Of a stretch of DNA of 64,000 nt, positions 25,319 through 37,419 are shown in pieces. The DNA comes from Gonatopus flavifemur (taxonomy: Eukaryota > Arthropoda > Insecta > Hymenoptera > Dryinidae). The translations under genes and the position numbers were made by a program. The notes beneath the pieces are model-generated. The model was not told where the DNA came from, did no database searches, and saw only the letters and a program-made list of their open reading frames with translations. The DNA is taken from NCBI GenBank assembly GCA_018340375.1, contig JAFFJZ010000077.1, forward strand, positions 186,001-250,000, in the 5' to 3' direction. The stretch's first letter is position 1. Every line of letters begins with the position of its first letter.

Positions 25319-27307
25319 CGCTGGTTGTAAGAGGAAAGTAGGACACGTGAATTCGTCATCTGCATGATTTCTATGGGGGATGTGCATTGGTTGAGGAAAA
25401 ATCTAATCATGATTGGAAAATGAAGGTAAGTTCCATTATATATTTATCAAATCGTTAATTTATGAATGTTAAAATTTTCAGATTTTATCATATATCATCA
25501 TGTATAATCATGTATAATCATGTATACTCATGTATCATCATGTCTGATGATATAAGAAAGATACACAAAGTTGTTAGATTTGATCAAATCTAAATTTTCT
25601 TCTCGGACTATAAGCCATAAAATTATTAGCACACTCAATATCGATATGACTTTTTATCAATCATGAATTTTATCTTGATTTTCGAAGATTACTATGAGAA
25701 AATGATGATTCTACCATCCACAAAAGGGTCAGCTCCAGGGTTCAAAATGCGAAATGTTAATTCCCATTGAGTTTCATTTATGCGACAATGATTTCCAATA
25801 GTTACGGAAGGAAGAATATTTTTCTTCCATCGAAAAACTGTGAACAAACAGTTTGGTGCTAACTTCTGCAAGAATCTTTTCAAAAATCGTCAGTTTCATT
25901 ATAATAAGTATTGAATGCGTAAAGCAGACATTTTTTTCTCTTCTCAAAATGTAAAATTTTCAGAATTTCTCAAAACCTTACACACTGAAAGAAGAGTGTA
26001 GCTGAAATTGAGCCCAAGAACATTTTTGTAGTTACAGTAGCCATATCTTCCATTGAAATAGCTATGTAAATCGCGGTGATAATGAAAATACAATGACTGA
26101 AAACTGTACTTGGGCTCATTTTCATGTACAGCATTTTCTCTCAGTGCAGAAATACTCTGAGGCTCCCAGCAATATCCCAAGAAAATTCCAACTTTCAGAG
26201 ATTCTTCGAAGAAAATTTTCCATACAGGTTTCTATGATCAAGTTTTTCAGTACAGAATTCGTTTATGAATTGTTTATAATAATTATGGATATCAATTTCA
26301 TCTGAAATGCCTTCATAGCCTACAAATATTCACGGTGATTCTCACTAGATACGACGAAGAAAAATTTGGCTCCCTTTCAAAAATGTCTCAATTCATAATT
26401 CGTTTATAAAACTATTGATGGCAATGATTATTGTTGGAAGTTGCTGAAATATCATGACAGACTGTGATTCCAATGATAACCCTGAATAAATATGGAAGAG
26501 AAACACTTTTTTCCCATCAAAAAACCTCTCAGTTCAGAATTTGTTCATAAAATTGTTTATAACAATAATATTATTGTTGGATGTTGCTGAAATTTCATGA
26601 CTGACTGTGACTCTAATGTTAACTCTCAATAAATACGAAGAAAAAAACATTTTTTCCATCAAAAAACCTCTCAGTTCAGAATTTGTTTATAAAATTGTTT
26701 ATAACAATAATATTATTATAGGATGTTGCTGAAATTTCATGACTGACCGTGACTCCAATGATAACTCTCAATAAATACGAAAAAAAAAACAAATTTTTCC
26801 CATCAAAAAACCTCTCAGTTCAGAATTTGTTTATAAAATTGTTTATAACGAATGATGAATGTTAACTTTCGCCTCTTCCCCTCTACGAACAACGTTTCTC
26901 ATGATGATTCCAAGTAATTAAAATCGGAAAAACATGTTTTTACAACCAGAATTATTAGAATTCCTGATTTCCTCATGAAAATTGTTTATAAAATTGTTTA
27001 TAATAATCGGATTTGCAATTTTTCAAACTATTTATGTTCAATGAGCATACCTGCAATAATCTCGCTGAATAGTACTGTCATCCCAAGATTTTTCCGAAAG
27101 ATACAAGCTCAAATACCTGAAATTGAAGATTTTTCTCAACTATTTGTTCATTTATTCTCATGATGAAGGAAAAATTCAAGAATCGGAATCGACAGTCCTC
27201 TTAAGAATTCAATTCTGAGTATTTTGAAAAAAAATTCATCAAAATCGGTCAAGAATTACGACCTGTGGTAGATTATGAACACTAAATTCCTGATTTCCAC
27301 CACTGTG

Positions 27308-28614
27308 GAGTGCCCAGTTTGCGCGTTTAACAAGTGTCGCTTTCGAGTTGAACTCGCAACGTATTGTGTAACAAGTGTGGAGATTTACCACCTTCCAAAG
27401 GGATCCAGGATTTTCTTTTCGTGTCTTTCTTCCCCCTGTCAACTTACAGTGGTTGCTGTTCTGCTGCTCGTTTCTTTCCGGATCGGTAAGTGAGATTTCC
27501 TTCTCTTTCTTTCTTCCTCTCAATACACGTTTCTCCTGCTTCCGTTTCGTTCTCTCTTGTCAGACCAGTCCCTCCCCCACCCGTCGCACTCTTTTTTTTT
27601 CCTTCCTTCCGCGAGTAAGTTCCCTTCTTTTTGTTGTTGTTTTTTCCCCCTTTCTTTCTAAAAAATTGTATATTGTATGGATTCATGATTGAAAATTTCT
27701 ATTTCAACAAAATTAAAAATGCGTGAATCTATAATAAGTTGTTCATTTCCCATTCCCTTCCTTTCCTCGAGAGTGACGACGAGCTCGATTACAAAACCTC
27801 GATCTCGTCGTAACAAAGTACCAGGAACTTGTAGAAAGTTCTAGTTTTCATTCGGTATCAGTTTTGGAAATTCTTCCGTTCCCTAGGAATTCTCATATCT
27901 CTAAATCAAATACAGCGAGCATTAAAAAGGCATATGAAACATTCGAAACCTCACAAGGGGCGGGTGCCAAAGGTGGGAGCTACTTTTCGATGGAAGTTAT
28001 AAGTACGTGTACTTTAGGTACTCGGGAGAGAAACCCTCTTGGATCCCGTTGCTACGCGGCTCAGTTTCTGGATATTTTAGTTTGAAGATTGAGCACGAGT
28101 TGGCATAGACAAAGCAAGTTCTCCCATCAAAGGGATTGGCGGTGGCTTGAGTCGGGCGTCGCCCGGAAATAGGAAATGAACAACTTATTATAGATTCACG
28201 CATTTTTAATTTTGTTGAAATAGAAATTTTCAATCGTGAACCCATACAATATACAATTTTTTAGAAAGAAAGGGGAAAAAAACAACAACAAAAAAAAGGG
28301 AACTTACTCGCGGAAGGAAGAAAAAAAAAAGAGTGCGACGGGTGGGGGAGGGACTGGTCTGACAAGAGAGAACGAAACGGAAGCAGGAGAAACGTGTATT
28401 GAGAGGAAGAAAGAAAGAGAAGGAAATCTCACTTACCGATCCGGAAAGAAACGAGCAGCAGAACAGCAACCACTGTAAGTTGACAGGGGGAAGAAAGACA
28501 CGAAAAAAAAATCCTGGATCCCTTTGGAAGGTGGTAAATCTCCACACTTGTTACACAATACGTTGCGAGTTCAACTCGAAAGCGACACTTGTTAAACGCG
28601 CAAACTGGGCACTC
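27308..28614. repeat. Inverted repeat with 440-bp arms and 420-bp loop
   Basis: Arms 27,308-27,747 and about 28,167-28,614 are complementary (positions sum to 55,922). The left arm starts at the very base after the second Transib (GAGTGCCCAGTTTGCG). Arms are pyrimidine/purine-biased with two GTAAGT-type donor words (CGGTAAGTGAG and GAGTAAGTTCC). The loop has GAGCTCGATTACAAAACCTCGATC and no gene. It could be two inverted LTRs of an unidentified element; that is not shown. Confidence 0.8.
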
Positions 28615-28974
28615 GGATAATCCACAGAGGAACTAAATGGAAAAAGAAAAGGGAAATGGAAAATTTGGAAACGATTCTCTCTTCCTACCCCTCTGAGAGA
28701 AGCCCCAGAGACCCTATGAGACGCGACACACGAGAAAAACGTTTCAGGGTCGCATCTTTTCCACAAACGGAAGGGCCCAGAATTCTTACTCAAAGAAATT
28801 CATCCCTTCATGGTTTAGGGAATAGTTGCGAGGAACAAATTCCTCTATTCGTCTATCCAGGAGGAAACATAGACTCCTGTTGGAAACTTTCTAGCAGCCG
28901 TGACCCAAAGGTCACTGAAATTCTCCAGAGAGAGAGAGAGAGAGAGACGCGGAACTTACGAAAACGCGAGTGGT
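28615..28974. other. Unassigned DNA with (GA)n
   Basis: No gene recognised. The 140-codon frame starting at 28,656 is low-complexity and crosses a GA microsatellite (28,926-28,948). A TTAA at 28,975-28,978 followed by CATTAGAACGACGG may be the left end of the piggyBac element that follows. Confidence 0.4.
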
Positions 28975-29204
28975 TTAACATTAGAACGACGGCAATTTCA
29001 ATATACCTAGAACGGCGACAAACGGTAAATTTGACCGCTAACAGGAAAATGGCATTAATCATGACATATAATCAAATATGAACAAATCTTTATTTTTCAA
29101 CACGTTTGTTTGGTTTTTAGCTGACCAGAGTCATTATTACATGATGAAAGATGAATATATTTTGCTTGGTATTCAATAGTATCGTTAGTAGGTTTTTCAT
29201 CTAG

Positions 29205-31548
29205 GTGGTCTGAGTTTGGAAACAATCCAAACATTCAATGATTTCAATTGCTTTTGCAGTACATTTTCTACAAATGAACTTCCCACATCGAGTAGAAATT
29301 TCAGAAGTTTTGTTCCGCTTACAGTTGGTACCTTGACATTGATGACGTTTATTTATCCCAGAACATTTTATGATAAAATTATGATTTTATGATTCCTCGC
29401 TCCGAGGAATTTCCTCGCCAGTCCATTCAGTGTATGAAATCCAAGCATTGATCGCTGCAAGATCGAGTATATTGCAGGAAACTCGCAGTGGCCATCTTCT
29501 ACATGGTATTTTGGTTGAATTGCGCTGAGCCATCTGATCTGCTACGTCAACACCAAACTTCGTGGCATTGTAATGACTGACGGTTTCGAGAAGTTGTTTT
29601 GCAGCCGTTGATACATCGACCGAAGCATGCATCGTGCTCAATACCGGAACATTTTTGTGGGTCTTTCCTTGATATACCGTGAGTTTAAAATCTTTGTGTT
29701 TCAATACACTTGAACTGTGTAATGACATGCGGGAGTTTTTTATTTCGTTTGGAATCTCCTTTATAGACCGATTCATAGTTCCAATAAGACTGGTATTTTT
29801 TTGTTTCAACTTTTCGCCTAGAGCAACTGACGTGAAGAAATTGTCCGTGGTAATATTTCGACGTTTACCAAGGAAAGGATCAGTGACACGCAAAACAACA
29901 CTTTCCAACAATGATTGGTCAACTGGGCGAGTTCCATCTTTGCACACATACGGAAATCCATTCAGAATGTATTTAGACTCCACATCAACTGCTAACCAAA
30001 ATTTGATCCCAAATTTATCGGGTTTACTGGGTAAATATTGAGTGAAGGGACAACGCGACTTGGTTGGGAAGAGCTGTTCATCGACTGTTATATTTTCTCT
30101 TGGTTTATAACATGCGATGCAGTTTTGATTGAAAGGATTCCATATTTCAGAAGCCAAGGCAAATTTATCAGTCACTCAACGTTTTGATCTTGTGGAATTG
30201 AGATCGAATCGTAGAAATCGGAGCATCTCTTTGAATCTATCACGAGGCATGGTATCTTTATAAAAACTCATGCTCTAATTTGTGGACCATAAAAGATCAA
30301 CAGCAATCCCTTTTGCATCGCATGCACCATGAATATGAACAAGAGCAATGAACGCTTCAAGTTCTTTTAACAAAATAGACCAATTGTCATCTTCTAAGTG
30401 ATGGCGAGCTCTTGTTTCAGTGCACAATTTGATATGGCGTAACATAGGTTCATCGATCAAAAGACGGAAAGCACTTAGTGTATTGTCATTGGCAATATTG
30501 CGTTTGGCATGTGGCGACGGTCCTGGATTTTCACGTAGAATATTTTGATAGCTGATCCGTCCAAGAAGATTATGATTAGCAGCAATGACAGTCAATTCTG
30601 TTTAATCACGGCCAAAAACTGGAGTGCCAGGATCAATTGGAATATGCGATGCACCTTTTCCTTTGCCTCTACGGTTTGTATGATACTGTGAAAAAACCGA
30701 TCAAGGGTACTCTGATATCACGATGGTTACATCTATTGAGCTGAAATTTTTATACTTCCGTGCCGGCACAAAAATTTCTCAATGTTCAACTGTGGTTATA
30801 CTGTGATTGGGTTGAAAAATGTCATCAAAATACTCCTATATTTCAATAAAATCCAAGTCAAACACGAGTCTACTCAGGCTCACGTTTTTTGGAGACTGTG
30901 ATATCGATGTGGTAGTTAGACGTCTTGCGTTTCCATGATAACCTCGTGCGCCTCGTACACCCCGAATTCCTCGTGTACCTCGAATTCCTCGTGTACCTCG
31001 AATTCCTCGTGTACCTCGATTTCCTCGTGTACCTCGATTTTCTCGTGTACTTCGAACTCTTCGTGCGATTTGCGTTCTTACAGAATACTGATCGATTACA
31101 AAACCATGATTTCATCGATAAATTATAATTTCAGGACATTTCGTTCCCGAAACCAAGAATTAATAATGGAAATGAATCTAAATAATCTAAGATTGGAATA
31201 TAACATTATTTGCTCAACGCAGTCAAATTGTTCAAACGAAAAATTTTGGTTAGGTATATTGTAACGAAATGTTTCAGTAGGCATAACAAAACAGTACTCT
31301 CAGTGGATCATCGGGTACTTACTTGCACTTACTACTTCATCGTCTGATGTGTTGTTAGTTGAAATTAAATCACCAGCACCAGCATCCACATCAGTAGTGT
31401 GGAATTCTTCACTGTCACTATCATACGATTCGTGAGGAAGATATTCATCATCACTATCGAAATTCAATTCTACACCTTCTGAATCGTCTTCATGTATATT
31501 TTGAGCTCATTGTGAGAATAGCTGTGCGGTAATATTGCGACGAGACAT
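29205..31548 (-). pseudogene. piggyBac-type transposase, broken
   Basis: Minus strand from ATG 31,548: an acidic N-terminus (FDSDDEYLPHESYDSDSEEF, 31,500-31,320), a foreign stretch, then the DDE core with VDEQLFPTKSRCPF (D32 of the 29,387-30,175 frame), ITTDNFFTS (D111) and FGVDVADQM (D210/D213), and a cysteine-rich C-terminal domain (CQGTNCK, TRCGKFICRKC, ECLDC) ending at about 29,205. Stops occur after LFSQ, GRD, LWSTN and STRSKR, and again before the cysteine domain. Between the acidic start and the core, 30,690-31,310 does not look like transposase. By family it would excise precisely at TTAA. I could not fix both element ends. Confidence 0.85.
30690..31310. repeat. Foreign segment inside piggyBac with 18-bp minisatellite
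   Basis: At 30,950-31,080 the 18-bp unit TCCTCGTGTACCTCGAAT is repeated about seven times with small changes. On the minus strand one frame reads as repeated EVHEEF, another as RYTRNS. The surrounding 600 bp (30,690-31,310) has no similarity I recognise to piggyBac and separates its N-terminal acidic part from the core, so it is either an insertion or a hypervariable linker. Confidence 0.6.
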
Positions 31549-32515
31549 ACTTCAATGGAATATTTTATAATTATCGTTCGATGTCGATTTCACACTGCTA
31601 ACCGAAAACGAAGTGGCAACAATTAATGTCATAGAAGCAAGGTGTCGCAGCTATACTGCAGGATACACGATGAGATTCGGTACGATTAGTCGTGATCATC
31701 ATTCGTCTAAACCGACCCACACAGCAGGGGGCTTCGGCTCTATGAGGCATACTGGTACGATTTAGTTTCATTTGTTTGGTATAGCGGCGCGTGTGTTCCT
31801 CCTATGTTCTTCCATGAAGGATTGTAGCGCCACCATACTGAACGATTGGAACTAAACTAGGAATATCGCAACAGGATTCCTTATGGAGTTCAGGTCCCCT
31901 AAGACGCATTGTGAAGACGTTCATGTTGCAAGTAATATACCTGTACATATGTCTGTATATACATGTTTTCAGGAGCATAGAATATTCAAAGATGGATATT
32001 TTACTCGAATATAACATATTTCATGTGGTTTTCAAGGAATATTCACAAGGCAGAAATATGAAAATAATGTTAGTGGTAAGAAATTTCTGCATTTGAGATG
32101 AACGGTCAAAATGATCGCAAACCGTCGTTTGTGGTAGGTAATGAAAGTAGAACATCCGGGTCAGGAATATTCATGCAAGACTAGTATTTTCAAGTTGAAT
32201 CATCATATTCATGAAAAGTCACAAAAGGACTTGTCGAAAAATTCAAAGGCATTCGACTTATAACTTCATTAAATACAAAAACGGTCAAAATGACCTCTGT
32301 CGTCGATCCAGTAGTCAAAGTTGGAATAAAGAAAGTGGGAGGAATATTTTTCCCGGCGTAGTCAGCACCTCAACCCATCGTCGGAATTCGAAGAAATCCG
32401 GTGTTGGGTTGTGGCGCCGATGAGTCCCACACGTGCCCTTCCGCTGCCGGAGACAGATTCCACGCTGGCCTCAGCATTGACAATGACAGAGGACACGGAG
32501 GTTGAAATATTATTT
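31549..32515. other. Unassigned DNA next to the piggyBac relic
   Basis: No gene recognised. Repeated words ACGGTCAAAATGA at 32,101 and 32,281 resemble the complement of CGGTAAATTTGACCG near 29,030 on the other side of the piggyBac relic, so they may be subterminal repeats of that element. The right TTAA cannot be chosen with confidence (one candidate is 32,269-32,272). Confidence 0.35.
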
Positions 32516-32519
32516 TAAA

Positions 32520-32992
32520 GTTGCACGTTATAATAAGAATGGACTTTGGGGAATTTTAGAAAACCTTTCCCGAGATCGCCTCTTGACAACCCTGTTACAA
32601 GGAGGTGTCGAAAGAGAAGGGTGAGGAAAGAAAAGAAACAATGGAGGTATGGTACACCCGCAACGCGCACAACGAAGAGTCGCACGCGTAGAAGTGTGTG
32701 AGTGAGGTGGAATGGAGAGGAAAATTTCTCTGCCTCGTACGCGTGTGTAAATACAGCGCACTTACATGTGCACGTAGACAACACCGAGATGTAGAGAAGA
32801 AGAGGTAAGTAAAAGAAATGGGAAAGGAAAAGGGTGGAAGGGGGAGAGAAGATGAGAGGAAAAAAAAGGAATAGATGAAGGTTTGCGAAGATGGTCGGAC
32901 GAAGATGGGGCGAGCGTAAGTCGCGCGATCCACCCCGCGACGTTGCATCCGAAAATGCAACGTAGAGGGGCGGAAAATTGCGGGACGTGACA
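32520..32992 (-). mobile_element. LTR of a minus-strand errantivirus-like element
   Basis: On the minus strand a polypurine tract (AAGGGAGG) at 33,000-32,993 is directly followed by TGTCACG at 32,992, the same order as at 58,353-58,370 in the plus-strand provirus. The region downstream is pyrimidine-rich, non-coding, and contains splice-donor-like words. The 3' end of the LTR is not defined; 32,520 is an estimate. Confidence 0.5.
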
Positions 32993-33004
32993 CCTCCCTT
33001 CCTT

Positions 33005-33407
33005 TGTGGCCAGAGTTTGGATCTTTCCGGAATTTTCCCATGGGATCAACGAGGTTAACTAGTTGAGCCTCCGATTGTTCCAAGTAATTTAGGCGGTGGC
33101 GTAGGTGGTCCACGGCGGGCCTGAATCCACAGTCGAAGTGAAGTCTCTGATTGCACTGGCTCACGACGTTTTCCAGTTGGCTCAGGGTGGATGGTTTCTG
33201 CTCCAGGAGGGCCCTGACGGTTACATAGGTCGAGATCCTTCACTTGGTGCGGACAAGCCGGATGTCCTCCATTTGCTTGAAATGGATTCCGGATCCGTTA
33301 GGCAAGTAAGTGATATAGTAGTTACTTTGGTTGAGGGCGGCAAGGTCCATAGGGACAGGCACCAAGCCCACCAAGACTATCGAGAAGAAAATGCCGGAAG
33401 CGTACAT
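33005..33407 (-). pseudogene. Errantivirus-like env, N-terminal fragment
   Basis: ATG at 33,407 opens a signal peptide-like hydrophobic start (MYASGIFFSIVLVGLVPV), preceded by a splice-acceptor-like CTCCCGCAG. It continues in the same frame, after a TGA near 33,241, with a segment including AVDHLRHRLNYLEQSEAQL, the counterpart of the plus-strand env at about 55,240-55,310. After the word DPMGKF the gene is cut off and joins the polypurine tract and LTR, so most of env is deleted. The protein is dead: one internal stop and no fusion or membrane region. Confidence 0.75.
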
Positions 33408-34479
33408 GCTTAGACTGCGGGAGTGAATTACAATATCAATACGCAGGCAGTGATGCCAGCATTTGGTCGACCGAGTCGATTCACCCTCTCCATCGGACCA
33501 TTCCTCGTCCCCACCACTCCAGCCGGGTGCACGCACACATTGAAACCCGTGTTCATGTGATTCGGAAGCGGTCGGGTCACTTCGAGTCGGCTCGGACACT
33601 CGAGAGAGAACCAACTATCCGTCGGTCTTTGGCCTCTCAATATGTTTTGCGATCGGTTAACTCCGTGCAAGATCGGGAAGAGTTTAAAGCCGACGCGGTC
33701 GACTTACCGAAAAGTTTCACCGCTTTTTCTTTCCCAAGCGACAATTTCATTGTAATCAGTATCGAACTGACTTACCCGGCGCCCCGGGGAATCCTCGGCC
33801 AGGGCCCTTCGATATTTTTTTTTGTTTTTTTCCAATTAAAGAGCCAGTTCAATACTGATTATTAAATTATCACGATAAAATATAGATTTGATGCATCTCA
33901 TCATTCAATTGGATGAAATTTAATATAAGTGAATAATTTTCCAATTATTATTCATTTTTCGTGAATTTCATACGATTATTGGTCTTTATTATGACTGATT
34001 ATGCAGCTTTCAAGAACACCTATATGTATTCTATGAAAATTTGTTCATAGTTACGCATTTTTGATAATTTTTTAAAATCCTGATAATTTTCCAATGAATT
34101 TTATCAGCATTGTCAATCAATCTATGGTTGAAAAATTCTCGGATAGTTTGGGGATCCAGATGAATATCCTGCGGTGGATTCCATAATTTTTCCTGATCAA
34201 ATAATCCTTCAGAAATCACTATCATATTCCAATGAGGATAATCAAATCGACATCGATCATCAGATGAGGTATCAGAAGAATAAGACTGAATATTCAAATA
34301 ATTGAGTGAAAATTATTTCCAATGAACTGAATAATCAGATTTGAGCATTCAAATTGATATTTAATCAGTTCACACACTTGTAGTTTTTTTCCTCCACTGC
34401 ATCACTCCATAGAAGTAAAATGTGGTTGCAAATACTGTAAGAACCCATAGCCTAGCGGCGAAAGACATGGTTCTTGCGA

Positions 34480-35180
34480 AGGATGATTTTTGATGAAAAA
34501 ATTCGTCTCTGTGGAATAAAGACCGATCGATTCCAAATGTTCTGGAATGAAGAATGACGGCAGTTTAGAGAAATATTTTTAGGAGAGTTCACTTGCGAAT
34601 TTGATCGGACCCTCTAACAAATTGATGAAAAATCTCAAAAATTTGTCTCCGTGGAATGTAGACCGATCGATTCGAAACCTTATGTAAAGAAAACACAATA
34701 TCACTGCAGAGGAACGTTTTGAAAGAAGCGTACTCGCGAATTCCATCGAAGTCTTCGGCACTTTGATGACAAAATTTCAAAAATTCGTCTGTGTGGAATG
34801 AAGCCCGATCAATACGGAATGGTCTGAAATAGAAAATGAACAGCAATTTAGAGAAATGTTTCTAAAAGAGTTTACTTGCAAATTTCATCGAACCCTTTGA
34901 CAAATTGATGAAGAAATTTCAAAAATTTGTCTTCGTGACATATAGACCGGTCCATTCTGAATCTTCGGAAAATAAGAATGAATATCACGTCGGAGGAACG
35001 TTTTCAAAGAAGTTTACTTGCCAATTTCATCAAAGCCTTTGGCAATTCGATGACAAAATTTGGAAAACTCGTCTCTATCGAATAGAGACCGATCGATCCG
35101 AAATGTTCTGAAATGAAAAATGAACAGCACTTCAGAGGAACTTCTTCCAGAAGTGCGTTTGCAAATTTTGTGCTCCTTCC
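34480..35180. repeat. 142-bp tandem array (five units)
   Basis: The word AAAAATTCGTCTCTGTGGAA (or variant) occurs at 34,494, 34,636, 34,778, 34,921 and 35,062, a spacing of 141-143 bp. Units share GACCGATCGATTC and CATCGAA words and differ by roughly 20-25% by eye, so it is an old array. Short open frames here are repeat artefacts. Confidence 0.85.
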
Positions 35181-35480
35181 CGCATCACCCAGCAGGTGAA
35201 GTACGAGCGAATGCGTTCTTCTTCAACCCTGAAAAGGAGAATAGCTCAATTCCAGCCAGAAATAAAATCCAACGATTTTGATTTTATTTATTTATTCATT
35301 TATTTTTTTCGTTCATACCGGTATAAAAGACCCTCTGGTACATAGGATATACATTATTTGACCCACAATATATATATCATGTATCGAAGCATTAAGCATC
35401 ATGTTAAGCTCGACCACATGCATCTCATATTACAACAACAGTTAACGTGTATAATTATAGATAAAAAGGACAATTAGATA

Positions 35481-36433
35481 TTAAATTCGACAAATAAGAG
35501 AAAGAGAATTTCTAAGATCAGAATAGGATGAAAATAATTCAAACACATCACTGTCAGAATTAGCTAGGATAGATATCCGATTTACCGGATCAGAATAACC
35601 GTACCTCGATTTATAAGAAATTGGATTGAACAATTTAGGGCGTCTCAATAAACGAGAAGGGACATTGAAACGTACAAGTCCGAGCAGTTGAAGGCAGCGA
35701 ATTTTCCCATTAACAATTCCATACAAAAATGAGAAACCATTGAACAAACGACGTGATTCCAAGGAAGGCAAGTTAAGTAGAGACATAATCAATGAGTGAT
35801 CATGACAAGTGACGCTCAACGGACGACCTATCTGATAGGCAGCGAAATGCAGAAACTTATGCTGAACTCTTTCCAAGTCTGTACAATCCCGAATTAAATG
35901 AGGACTCCGAATTTGAGATGCATACTCAAGATGAGGTCTAAGTAAAATACAATACAGTGTTCGAAGTGCAACAGGATCACGAAAATCTTCACAAACGCGC
36001 TTGATAAATCCGAGAGATTTCATGGAAGCACCAACTGTTTCCAAGGATGAGATTTTATTGAACACTTCACCGATATTAATGGATAAATCGGAAAGATTGA
36101 CATTGAGAGTAGATTCTGGTAAATTACAAGGAACAACGGGATAATTTTGATAAACTGATCTGAAATAAGATGCAAATACGTTCGAAATAGCAATACCAGT
36201 ATTGTCAATAGTACCGTCTAAGTGCATCACCAGAGGTATACCGTTCTGATTCCGCTTACTATTACCAAAGTTCCAGAAGCTTTCGACATTTGTAGGAATG
36301 GACCCTTGAACGTAATGAAGATGAGACAAATAACATTGGCGAGTCAAAACTTTACATTGAGCTCGCAAGTGACTGAAGATTAGGTAATCTTCAAAGCAAT
36401 TTGACTCTTTGTACCTATTGTGAGCAATTTCCT
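35481..36433 (-). pseudogene. LINE reverse transcriptase ORF lacking the catalytic core
   Basis: The frame from 36,368 starts in the region that normally precedes RT (YLSHLHYVQGSIPTNVESFW, SNVFASYFRSVYQN, EVFNKISSLETVG) and then jumps straight to the part after RT (KSLGFIKRVCEDF, LYCILLRPHLEYASQIRSPH, LERVQHKFLHFAAYQIG). The whole polymerase palm with its YxDD box is absent, a clean in-frame deletion. A frameshift near 36,415 separates it from the endonuclease frame. It cannot copy RNA by itself. If the frames are still translated, this would be a non-autonomous derivative. Confidence 0.8.
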
Positions 36434-37399
36434 TTAAATAAGTTCAATTAATTCCGAAGAAAACCATTTTGGATAAGAACTATTCCTTAATACATACTTT
36501 GGTACGAATGAATCAACTGCATTATGTAAATGAAGATACAAAAAATCAACAGCTTCAATAACATTAAGATTACGCAATTCATTGTCCCAGTTGATAGAAC
36601 CTGAATATTCACAAATTGCACTGTAATCCGCCTTATTGGAATTATATTTGATGATTTTATTGGGGACCAGTAAAACACTTCCACGTAGGTTGAGCCTAAA
36701 TACAAGAGAAGGATGATAATTGTCACACGCGAGAAAAGGATCCAGAGCAATATTGACATCAATACGATCGTTATCAGAAAAAATAAGATCGAGTATGTTA
36801 CCATGAGAATTTCTGAAATTATTAAGTTGAAACAAATTCAATTCATTGCAATATTCGAGAACATATTGCGCAGAAGTCATTTCATTGGGAGTCGAACCAG
36901 GTAACACTGGGAAAGATAATTTGGAATTGATATTGCTCCAGGAAATATGAGGTAAATTGTAATCCCCGTATAAGTATAAGTAGTTGAAGTTCTCCTTGAG
37001 GAGGATTTCACCAACGCTTTTACAATGGTCCAAGTATATAGGAGAATCCGACGTAGGTGGAATGTAGGCAGCTCCAAACAACAACGACAAAGAACCAAAA
37101 TAAACTTTGACGTAAAGATGTTCAACCTTGTAATAAGAAGATGAGACGACACAGCTCTGATGGGTATCCTTAACGGCGATTAAGACACCACCTCCCCGTG
37201 AAAAGTGACTGGTGAGTCTGTTTCTATCCATACGATAAACTGCATAGCCATGTGAACCAATTTCAGAAGATAGAATATCCTCGCGCAGCCAGGTTTCAGA
37301 TAAGATAATAATATCATAACATGGATCTGATATAGCAACAGAGCAATGAAGTTGATCAAGGTTAGTTCTCAAGCCACGAACATTCTGATAATACACCAA
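36434..37399 (-). CDS. LINE apurinic/apyrimidinic-like endonuclease domain
   Basis: 321 codons from ATG 37,399. Exonuclease/endonuclease/phosphatase-fold motifs are visible in order: YYQNVRGLRTNLDQL (N-terminal), IIILSETWL (catalytic Glu), RGGGVLIAVKD, LLFGAAYIPP, YLYGDYNLPHISW (GDxN motif) and DNYHPSLVF (final D-H pair as DNYH). By family it nicks the target DNA to prime reverse transcription. It follows ORF1 by 20 bp. The frame is intact through the endonuclease and breaks before the RT region. Confidence 0.85.
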   Translation of the reverse strand: MVYYQNVRGLRTNLDQLHCSVAISDPCYDIIILSETWLREDILSSEIGSHGYAVYRMDRNRLTSHFSRGGGVLIAVKDTHQSCVVSSSYYKVEHLYVKVYFGSLSLLFGAAYIPPTSDSPIYLDHCKSVGEILLKENFNYLYLYGDYNLPHISWSNINSKLSFPVLPGSTPNEMTSAQYVLEYCNELNLFQLNNFRNSHGNILDLIFSDNDRIDVNIALDPFLACDNYHPSLVFRLNLRGSVLLVPNKIIKYNSNKADYSAICEYSGSINWDNELRNLNVIEAVDFLYLHLHNAVDSFVPKYVLRNSSYPKWFSSELIELI

Positions 37400-37419
37400 A
37401 GGGTCGATTAAGCGTTTTT

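Larger units (their letters stand above)
21063..27307 (-). mobile_element. Second Transib lineage with ~1.97-kb terminal inverted repeats
   Basis: The ends are CACAGTGGTGGAAATCAGG at 21,063 and its complement at 27,307. The inverted arms are 21,063 to about 23,024 and about 25,331 to 27,307 (mirrored positions sum to about 48,341). Between them is a Transib-type transposase on the minus strand. The heptamer CACAGTG is shared with family 1 but the rest of the end differs. The 5 bp outside the ends (GGTCG left, GAGTG right) do not match, so the target duplication is mutated or one flank was rearranged. Each arm contains a tandem array of about 170-bp units (21,500-21,960; 26,390-26,860) and a small nested MITE. 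Confidence 0.85.

Noticed and set aside
21063..28614. Idea that the 27.3-28.6 kb palindrome is a hairpin scar made by Transib cleavage
   Set aside because: The outer edge of the palindrome, not its centre, touches the Transib end and it has a 420-bp loop, so hairpin opening at the Transib border does not explain it.
32595..33164. 189-codon minus-strand frame running through the LTR
   Set aside because: Only its first ~65 codons are env-like; the rest is pyrimidine-rich LTR sequence read as Ser/Phe/Leu.
33527..33865. Mirrored 112-codon frames in the hAT arms (also 38,269-38,690 minus)
   Set aside because: They lie in non-coding inverted arms, with no domain and no constraint visible.
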